Below are positions 8,516-14,443 of a stretch of DNA of 32,412 nt, in pieces; the stretch's first letter is position 1; every line of letters starts with the position of its first letter. The notes under the pieces were generated by a model. The model had not been told where the DNA came from, did not search any database, and saw nothing but the letters and a program-made list of their open reading frames with translations. This stretch comes from Vallitalea maricola (GTDB lineage Bacteria; Bacillota; Clostridia; Lachnospirales; Vallitaleaceae): assembly GCF_036985595.1 (NCBI RefSeq), contig NZ_BTPU01000019.1, positions 1-32,412 on the forward strand. The letters are read 5' to 3'. A program made the position numbers and the translations under genes.

Positions 8516-8660
8516 TAATATCCCCCTTACTGTCATTTTAGATTGTTTAATAATTATTTTTCCACCTCTAAGTTGCATCATATTCATTTAGGTAACATAA
8601 TTATAGCATACTTTTCCAATTGATAGGTTACCAAATCATAACATTTTTATCTCAGTATAA

Positions 8661-9650
8661 TTAAACAATCTTTAACTCATCCATAAGTTCTTTGAATTTT
8701 GAAGGTTTTAATGATTGAGCTCCATCACATAAAGCACATTCTGGATTATTGTGTACTTCTATCATAAGACCATCTGCTCCTACTGCGACAGCTCCTTTTG
8801 ATAAAGGTCTTACCATTTTCCATTTACCAGTCGCATGACTTGGGTCAACGATGATAGGTAGATGGCTTATTTCTTTTATAACAGGTATTGCACTTAAGTC
8901 AAGAGTATTTCTAGTATATGTTTCAAAAGTACGTATACCTCTTTCACATAAAATTACATCTTCATTTCCCTCTGACATGATATATTCAGCAGCCATTAAC
9001 CATTCTTCAATAGTAGCACTCATACCTCTTTTTAATAAAACAGGTTTTCCTAATTTTCCTGCTTTTTTAAGAAGTGCGAAGTTCTGCATATTTCTTGCTC
9101 CTATTTGAATTACATCTGAATATTTGGCAACTACATCTATTGTATCTAAACAGATTGCTTCTGTTACAATAGGTAGACCTGTATCTTCACTTGCCTGCTT
9201 TAACAATTTTAATCCTTCTTCACCAAGACCTTGGAAACTATATGGTGAACTTCTAGGTTTGTATGCCCCTCCACGAAGTAAAGTAGCTCCTGCTTTTTTA
9301 ACATCTCTGGCAACCTCTATCATTTGTTCCTTAGTCTCAACAGAGCAAGGACCTGCTATTATAGTTAGATTATCTCCGCCTACTTTTGTATTCCCAACGG
9401 TAATAACTGAATCTTCTGGATGGAATAGTCTACTTGCCAATTTGAAAGGATGCTGTACCCTCATTACATTTTCAACATCATCATATACTTCTAGCTGCTC
9501 TTTATTTAGTTTACTTGTATCTCCAATCAATCCTAATATACTGTAGTTTTGCCCAATTGTTTCATGGACACCTAATCCCATATCTTCTAACTTTTTAATT
9601 AATCTATCAATATTTACTCTTGGTGTTTTAGCTTTCATTACTATAACCAT
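8661..9650 (-). CDS. aroF: 3-deoxy-7-phosphoheptulonate synthase (DAHP synthase, type I-beta)
   Basis: This 329-residue enzyme condenses phosphoenolpyruvate and erythrose-4-phosphate, the first step to chorismate, Phe, Tyr and Trp. An N-terminal ferredoxin-like regulatory domain (~1-80, VIVMKAKTPRV to GLIGDTSKLN) precedes the TIM-barrel catalytic domain. Barrel motifs are TIIAGPCSVET, LRGGAYKPRSSPYSFQG, IGARNMQNFALLK, VLLKRGMSATIEEW, ILCERGIRTFE, and PIIVDPSHATGK with metal-binding Asp/His. This matches the KDO8P-synthase-like type I-beta enzymes of Bacillus and Thermotoga, whose N-terminal domain mediates aromatic feedback. The ATG has GGAGGAAT 5 nt upstream. The gene lies behind a promoter, an aromatic leader peptide and a terminator (9752-10049), so expression is likely set by attenuation. 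Confidence 0.96.
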   Translation of the reverse strand: MVIVMKAKTPRVNIDRLIKKLEDMGLGVHETIGQNYSILGLIGDTSKLNKEQLEVYDDVENVMRVQHPFKLASRLFHPEDSVITVGNTKVGGDNLTIIAGPCSVETKEQMIEVARDVKKAGATLLRGGAYKPRSSPYSFQGLGEEGLKLLKQASEDTGLPIVTEAICLDTIDVVAKYSDVIQIGARNMQNFALLKKAGKLGKPVLLKRGMSATIEEWLMAAEYIMSEGNEDVILCERGIRTFETYTRNTLDLSAIPVIKEISHLPIIVDPSHATGKWKMVRPLSKGAVAVGADGLMIEVHNNPECALCDGAQSLKPSKFKELMDELKIV

Positions 9651-9751
9651 TTGTTATTCCTCCATTCATATTTATAAAGCTCTTATTTATAAAACAACAG
9701 TTGATTTACTTATAATAAATACTTTGCGCATAGTATTCTTAATTAATATAT

Positions 9752-9779
9752 AAAAAAAAGAAGCTCCTAAGAGCTTCTC
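9752..9779 (-). terminator. Intrinsic terminator (attenuator) in the aroF leader
   Basis: On the minus strand the 8-bp stem AGAAGCTC/GAGCTTCT has a 4-nt loop and is followed by eight T residues (9759-9752). It lies 15 nt after the leader-peptide stop and 100 nt before the aroF start. There is no other upstream gene on this strand within 600 bp, so it is an attenuator, not an end-of-operon signal. Confidence 0.88.
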
Positions 9780-9793
9780 TAAATTTCATCATT

Positions 9794-9946
9794 CTAAAAA
9801 TTCATTATTAGCTTCTTATGATAGTTTTTCTCAAATCCATTCAATTTTTTTAATGCAAAATAACCAGCGCTAAAAAAGTAAAAGCCCCAGCTAAAAAAGT
9901 AAAAATAATATGAATTTGAGTTTAGGTTCTTCGTTAAATCTATCAT
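9794..9946 (-). CDS. Aromatic-rich leader peptide of aroF (50 aa), probable attenuation sensor
   Basis: This 50-codon reading frame runs from ATG at 9946 to TAG at 9794. An SD-like AAGAAGTGAT ends 3 nt before the start. Residues 13-25 read YYFYFFSWGFYFF: 11 of 13 are Phe, Tyr or Trp, and 16 of the 50 are aromatic. The stretch is built from two identical 15-nt units (FYFFS) 21 nt apart. The terminator stem begins 15 nt after the stop. By analogy with the trp, pheA and his leaders of enterobacteria, low charged aromatic tRNA would stall the ribosome here and let transcription proceed into aroF. Sequence and layout are seen directly; the attenuation mechanism is inference. A small aromatic membrane peptide is an alternative, but position between promoter and terminator favours a leader. 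Confidence 0.8.
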   Translation of the reverse strand: MIDLTKNLNSNSYYFYFFSWGFYFFSAGYFALKKLNGFEKNYHKKLIMNF

Positions 9947-10020
9947 AGTATCACTTCTTATTCTATATTTATATTTATAATTTCGTAGTATTGTTTTAAA
10001 AATTGTTTTATTAGTTCTTA

Positions 10021-10049
10021 ACTATATAGAATAAAAGGTTAAATGTCAA
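10021..10049 (-). promoter_or_regulatory. Sigma-A promoter of the aroF leader transcript
   Basis: On the minus strand a perfect -35 TTGACA (10049-10044), a 17-bp spacer and a -10 TATAGT (10026-10021) are present. The predicted transcript start near 10014 gives a 5' leader of about 365 nt to the aroF start codon, with about 260 nt up to the terminator. Confidence 0.85.
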
Positions 10050-10122
10050 GGTTTTTTTATTATTTTTTTGTTAATTCCTAATAATTGGTAAGTATTTAAT
10101 ATCTGTATACAACAGTCGCTCC

Positions 10123-10222
10123 AATAGTATAGGGGAATATTCCGTCAGCCCATTAAACGTCCATGTTTAAAGGGCTGAGTTCGCCGTCCATGGCTCACTG
10201 CTCCATATTCCCCTATACTATT
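10123..10222. repeat. Large nested hairpin 1 (18-bp perfect outer arms)
   Basis: The outer arms AATAGTATAGGGGAATAT (10123-10140) and their exact complement (10205-10222) enclose a second hairpin. Its inner arms are 10146-10158 and 10165-10177, 13 nt with one mismatch, loop GTCCAT. GTCCATG recurs at 10187-10193 in the 3' part. There is no T tract, so a plain terminator is unlikely; a structured RNA or foldback repeat is more likely. Confidence 0.75.
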
Positions 10223-10481
10223 TACGCTCGATATTTTAGTCATATTGTTAGTATAGCTATTAATCCGTTGAAAAAAATGAATCAAGAACTACTTATTAAT
10301 TCTTGGTTTCAGATTGTCCACAAAGTCTATTATTTAACTTTAATTGAAAAGATTTATTTAATTATTACGCTAATTGATAGATTTCTGACCATATATTATT
10401 CTCCAATAACGGAATAACTATGAAACGAGCAGTAAAGATTTTATAGGCTTTTAACTGGCTATAGAGTGGTAAATGTAAAGA

Positions 10482-10586
10482 AAATCATATATAGTGATAA
10501 TAACGACCTTTACGGCTTGTTGCCATCCCTTATAAACAGCTAGAAGCAACAAACGTAACGAGAGTAATTATCACTATATATGATTT
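10482..10586. repeat. Large nested hairpin 2 (20-bp perfect outer arms)
   Basis: The outer arms AAATCATATATAGTGATAAT (10482-10501) and their exact complement (10567-10586) enclose an imperfect inner stem, 10510-10523 with 10546-10558 (TTACGxxTGTTGC-type pairing). The overall plan resembles hairpin 1 although the arm sequences are unrelated. It lies 115 bp past the stop of the substrate-binding protein gene. Confidence 0.75.
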
Positions 10587-10701
10587 CAATATACGACCGT
10601 TGTCTATTTTAGAAACCAATAACTAATTATTAATCCTTGATTTATCTTGACAACTTAACTTTTTAATAGTTCTTTTAATATAATACTTTAAAACAAACTC
10701 C

Positions 10702-12408
10702 TTAGAATAGAACTTTATCATCTCTTTTATCTGCTTCACTATTGATGAATTCTTCGTATTCTAGGATTCCACCGTCGATTAAGTACTTGCAATATTCATC
10801 TATAATCTTTTTAGCTTCTTCGTCTGATGAGGCGAAATATGCTCTTTCACGGTAGTCACGCCATAGGTCTCCGTTTAGTAGTTCATTGATTTCGTCTTTC
10901 TTTTCGTAGTTGTTTATGAAATTGCTGGCTCTGTATCCTTCTACAATTGTATCTGGAACGATATCTTTAATGATATGTTCATAAGCTGCATCAGGTATTT
11001 CGGATTCACCTGGAGTGAATTCACCCCATTCACTTATATATGGATAGAGTGAGATAAATTCTCTGTATTCTCCTTGAATACCTGTTTCTGTCTTGAGATT
11101 ACCTTCTTTATTCATATCAATATATTCTTTTTTCATCTTTGGTTTACCATCAACCATGTCATAATGCACGCCTTCAAGTCCATAAAAAGCTAACAGCTTA
11201 CCTTCTTTACTATTTAGATAATTAATTGCTTTTATGGCTGCTTTTGCGATTTCTTCATCTGTATCTGCTGGGATGAACCATGCAGGTGATCCTGCTCTAC
11301 CTTTTAATGCGTTACCGCCAGTCTGTCCTCTGCTGTTTTTGATTGGACCTACTGGGACATATTCCATTTCTGGATGCTCTTTGTATAAGGTGTTCTTATA
11401 AAAATCTTTTTGATGGAAGTAGTGAACTCCATGTAGAACATATTTACCAACGGCATGTTTTTCTTTTGCTATAGTATCATTTTGTCTAAAAGCTTCAGGG
11501 TCAAATAAGCCCTCAGATACTAATTTCCTCATAAATAATATCTCATCGACAACTAATGGACCTCTTCTATCTACAATAGCTTTATCTGTATCAGGGTCTA
11601 CCCAGAATCCACACATATAACCAGTGTGATATGAACGTGTTAATTGATTATAATCCCATCCATTATGCCAGTTACCTGCTGGAATTACAGGATTTCCATT
11701 AGCATCTGTGAAGTCTCCCTCTTTTACTTCTTTCAAGAACTCATATATTTTTTCTGAGTGATCGAAATCTTCTGGTTTCCAACCTAGATTTTCCATGATA
11801 TCCTTACGTACATATACGCAGTATCCCCAGTTTTTGTTGTCTTCTGGTGTAGCAGGTAATTGATATGGGATAACATATGTATGTCCGTCAAATTCCTTGC
11901 AATAAATATCATTTTCCAGAAAATCTTTGGCACATCCTTTTTCGAATTCCTTAATGTTTGAACCATATTCGTCAAGTAAATCTTCTAAAGGCATTACCAT
12001 ACCTTGACTACTGGCTCTTTTAATTATTGCAGTTTCTCCTCCATTACCGCCCCAATAAGGTGCAGTAACCAAATCATAAGGAACATCTCCTGATGAGAAC
12101 ATCATATTGAGATTCTCTGATTCTGAGGAAGTGGCATATTCAATATCAAGAATTACACCTGTTTCTTCTAAAAGTTTTTTTGCTACTACATTATCATAAT
12201 GGTCTCTAGGTGCATTACCACTTGAACCATTCCAGCAAGAGAACACTTTAACCACTATTGGCTCCTTATTATTATCAGCTTCATTCTTACTACCATCATC
12301 AGTATTGGTTATATTAGTTTCCTTATCTTTGCTACAACCTGTAAAAATAGAAAAAGTCACCATAATTACCATTACTGTACAGAAAAGTCTTTTGATATTT
12401 CTTTTCAT
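10702..12408 (-). CDS. Extracellular sugar-binding lipoprotein of an ABC importer (LplA-like)
   Basis: This 568-residue protein has a lipoprotein signal peptide (hydrophobic segment then IFTGCSKDK, lipid-modified Cys ~25), a Ser/Asn/Glu-rich linker, then a type 1 extracellular solute-binding fold. Its length, and features such as KVFSCWNGSSGNAP, SSGDVPYDLVTAPYW and NYLNSKEGKLLAFYGLEGVHYDM, fit the large LplA/YtcQ group that serves oligosaccharide importers in Firmicutes. It is the last gene of the minus-strand sugar locus, after two permease genes, and would capture glycans at the cell surface. With the secreted GH85 enzyme upstream, N-glycan fragments are the likely ligand, but this is inference from context. 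No clear terminator follows; the foldback region begins about 75 bp downstream. Confidence 0.92.
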   Translation of the reverse strand: MKRNIKRLFCTVMVIMVTFSIFTGCSKDKETNITNTDDGSKNEADNNKEPIVVKVFSCWNGSSGNAPRDHYDNVVAKKLLEETGVILDIEYATSSESENLNMMFSSGDVPYDLVTAPYWGGNGGETAIIKRASSQGMVMPLEDLLDEYGSNIKEFEKGCAKDFLENDIYCKEFDGHTYVIPYQLPATPEDNKNWGYCVYVRKDIMENLGWKPEDFDHSEKIYEFLKEVKEGDFTDANGNPVIPAGNWHNGWDYNQLTRSYHTGYMCGFWVDPDTDKAIVDRRGPLVVDEILFMRKLVSEGLFDPEAFRQNDTIAKEKHAVGKYVLHGVHYFHQKDFYKNTLYKEHPEMEYVPVGPIKNSRGQTGGNALKGRAGSPAWFIPADTDEEIAKAAIKAINYLNSKEGKLLAFYGLEGVHYDMVDGKPKMKKEYIDMNKEGNLKTETGIQGEYREFISLYPYISEWGEFTPGESEIPDAAYEHIIKDIVPDTIVEGYRASNFINNYEKKDEINELLNGDLWRDYRERAYFASSDEEAKKIIDEYCKYLIDGGILEYEEFINSEADKRDDKVLF

Positions 12409-12482
12409 GTGAAAACCTCCCTAAATTATTTTATATATCTATCTAACCATTACAAAATAAGATGTAATGAATAAATACTTAT

Positions 12483-13373
12483 TTACCCTTTGATTGAACC
12501 TATCATAATACCTTTGACAAAATACTTTTGTAGAAACGGATAAACACATACTATTGGCAGAGTGATTATCATTAAAAATGCCATTCTTAGAGCTTCTGGT
12601 GTTGTCTTAGCACGACTAATATTATAATTCATATTCTTTGTATCAGTAGCTTGCTCAAAATTGGTTTCGCTAAGTATTTTCTGTAATATAGTAGCTGCTG
12701 GTTTCAGTTTTTTATCAGATACAAAGAATGCACCTACAAACCAATCATTCCAATGGCCAACTCCATAGAATAATGTTATTGTTGCAATCATAGGAAGAGA
12801 AAGGGGTAAATAAATCTTAAGGAATATCTTCAATTCCCCACATCCGTCTATTGTGGCAGATTCCCTTAATTCCTCTGGTATGGTCTGGAAATATGTTCGC
12901 ATAATGATAATATTGAAAAACTGGTATAGGTACGGTAATATGTAAATCCATATGCTGCTTGTCAAGCGAAGGCTTCTAAGTAATATGAAAAATGGTATTA
13001 ATCCGCCAGTAAATATTGTTGTAAAGAAAAAGAAGAATGTTATAATCCCTTTTCCCGGTAAATCCTTTCTAGATAGTGCATATCCTGCTAAGGCTGTCAG
13101 AAATACACATAAAAATGTTCCAACAACAGTACGAAAAATTGAAACACCGAAGGCATTAAGTATTAATGGATCTTCAAAAGCTTTTATATAATTATCAAAT
13201 GTAAAAACTCTAGGCCAAAAGTATAATCCACCCTTAAGTGCATCATAGCCATCGTTTAATGATAGTATCAATATGTAGAAAAAAGGGTAGAAGGTTACAA
13301 AACCTAATGCACTAAGAAGTGTATAATTAAGTACCTTAAATACTTTTCCTCCTGTAGATTGTTTCTCAACCAT
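12483..13373 (-). CDS. Carbohydrate ABC transporter permease (LplC/YtcP-like)
   Basis: This 296-residue inner-membrane protein has about six membrane spans, starting with ~LLSALGFVTFYPFFYILILSL. The cytoplasmic EAA-type loop ELRESATIDGCGELKIFLKIYLPLSLP contacts the ATPase. The C-terminus VKGIMIGSIKG is typical of MalG-type permeases. It is the second permease of the pair, 33 nt after the first. The locus encodes no ATP-binding subunit, so a shared MsmX/MsiK-type ATPase elsewhere in the genome is expected. The 74-nt gap to the lipoprotein gene holds a small CATTAC/GTAATG hairpin and no promoter that I would call. Confidence 0.94.
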   Translation of the reverse strand: MVEKQSTGGKVFKVLNYTLLSALGFVTFYPFFYILILSLNDGYDALKGGLYFWPRVFTFDNYIKAFEDPLILNAFGVSIFRTVVGTFLCVFLTALAGYALSRKDLPGKGIITFFFFFTTIFTGGLIPFFILLRSLRLTSSIWIYILPYLYQFFNIIIMRTYFQTIPEELRESATIDGCGELKIFLKIYLPLSLPMIATITLFYGVGHWNDWFVGAFFVSDKKLKPAATILQKILSETNFEQATDTKNMNYNISRAKTTPEALRMAFLMIITLPIVCVYPFLQKYFVKGIMIGSIKG

Positions 13374-13405
13374 GTAAAATCACTCCAATCATTGTCATAT
13401 GAAAC

Positions 13406-14359
13406 CTACCAAAGAGATGTATTGGAAACTTTTTTTGCTATACGATTGGTGACAACAATCAATATCAGGGATACAATGGATTGAAACAATCCGACTACAG
13501 TAGCATAACTATATTGACCTTGTTGCAAACCAACCTTAACTGAATATGTTTCCAAAACCTCGGATACTGGGATTGTGGGCGGTTGCTGGAATAGAATAAT
13601 CTGCTCGTATCCTGCTTTTAACAAACCGCTCATGCTCAATATGAATAATATCCCAACTGTAGGCATGATACCCGGTAAAGTGATATTAATCAGCCGTTTC
13701 CATTTACTGGCTCCATCTATAGCAGCAGCTTCATATAACATAGGGTCTATGCTGCTAAGAGCTGCGAGATATATAATCGAATTAAATCCTATATTCTTCC
13801 ATATATCAGAAGATATAATCACAATATAGAACCATTTTGCAAATCCTAAAAAGAATATTGGTTCTTTACCCATAGCCATTCTTAAATCATTAAAAAGTCC
13901 TTGATGTGGAGATAAGAACTTACTGAATATAGTAGCAACAACTACCCATGATACAAAATAAGGTAAGTATGTTACTGTCTGGATTACCCGTTTAAATTTA
14001 TTGATTCTAACTTCATTAAGCATTAATGCTAATATGATCGGTGCTGGAAAACCTAATAGCAGTTTTAAAAAACTGATTACAAATGAATTTCTTATCAATA
14101 ACTCGAATTGGAAATAAGTAAAAAATTTTCTAACGTATTTCAATCCTACCCAGGGACTCATTAAAATCCCTGTATCAAATCTAAAGTCTTTGAAAGCTAA
14201 AGTTACCCCATACATTGGTATGTAACCAAAAACAAAGTAGAATACTATGGCAGGTAACAAAAACAGGTATAATATTTTGTATTTACATATTCTTTTCCAT
14301 ACTGATCTTTTATTACTTTTTACTATTTTTTTTGGTGCCTTTGCTGTCATTGTTTTCAT
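13406..14359 (-). CDS. Sugar ABC transporter permease (LplB/YteP-like)
   Basis: This 317-residue protein has a basic cytoplasmic N-terminus followed by about six membrane spans (first ~ILYLFLLPAIVFYFVFGYIPMYG). The EAA loop LYEAAAIDGASKWKRLINITLPGI identifies it as a MalF-type permease of the LplB branch. It forms the heterodimeric channel with the next gene. A strong terminator (14390-14429) lies just upstream, between this gene and the GH85 gene, so expression needs either read-through or an internal promoter. Short spacing to the downstream permease gene indicates one transcript for the three transporter genes. Confidence 0.94.
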   Translation of the reverse strand: MKTMTAKAPKKIVKSNKRSVWKRICKYKILYLFLLPAIVFYFVFGYIPMYGVTLAFKDFRFDTGILMSPWVGLKYVRKFFTYFQFELLIRNSFVISFLKLLLGFPAPIILALMLNEVRINKFKRVIQTVTYLPYFVSWVVVATIFSKFLSPHQGLFNDLRMAMGKEPIFFLGFAKWFYIVIISSDIWKNIGFNSIIYLAALSSIDPMLYEAAAIDGASKWKRLINITLPGIMPTVGILFILSMSGLLKAGYEQIILFQQPPTIPVSEVLETYSVKVGLQQGQYSYATVVGLFQSIVSLILIVVTNRIAKKVSNTSLW

Positions 14360-14389
14360 TATCTTCCCCCTAAATTTGCAGGTTCAAGT

Positions 14390-14429
14390 ATAAAAGAGGC
14401 TGTTACCAATACAAACCAGCCTCTTTTAT
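14390..14429 (-). terminator. Terminator between the GH85 gene and the transporter genes
   Basis: The 13-bp perfect arms (14390-14402 and 14417-14429, GAGGCTG/CAGCCTC core) are separated by 14 nt, and the 3' side on the minus strand carries a TTTTAT tail. It lies 15 nt past the GH85 stop and 30 nt before the permease start, so it probably tunes the enzyme-to-transporter ratio. Confidence 0.8.
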
Positions 14430-14443
14430 TGATTAATTGTTTG

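Larger units (their letters stand above)
10084..10625. repeat. Candidate foldback/MITE-like non-coding element with two large hairpins
   Basis: This 0.55-kb stretch has no credible gene and contains two long perfect inverted repeats (10123-10222 and 10482-10586). Its edges are imperfect inverted repeats: TATACAACAGTCG at 10106-10118 resembles the reverse complement of CGACCGTTGTCTA at 10595-10607 (11 of 13), with ATTGGT outside on both sides. Both hairpins are followed by similar text (TACG..CG, then TATTTTAG). That the whole forms one mobile element is inference; no target duplication was recognised. The 10223-10481 part between the hairpins shows nothing else. Confidence 0.35.

Noticed and set aside
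8590..8633. GGTAAC/GTTACC inverted repeat around the SLH promoter
   Set aside because: Six-base arms 32 nt apart are likely by chance in AT-rich DNA; not called as an operator.
9651..10020. T-box riboswitch upstream of aroF
   Set aside because: I looked for the T-box sequence (AGGGUGGNACCGCG) and found none; the leader is explained by a short aromatic-rich frame and a plain terminator.
10163..10417. 84-codon plus-strand frame in the foldback region
   Set aside because: It begins inside nested hairpin 1, has no ribosome binding site, and its composition follows the repeat; the conserved-looking part is explained by the hairpin.
10647..10684. TTGACA and TATAAT on the plus strand past the substrate-binding protein gene
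   Set aside because: The spacer is 26 bp, too long for a sigma-A promoter, and no plus-strand gene follows.
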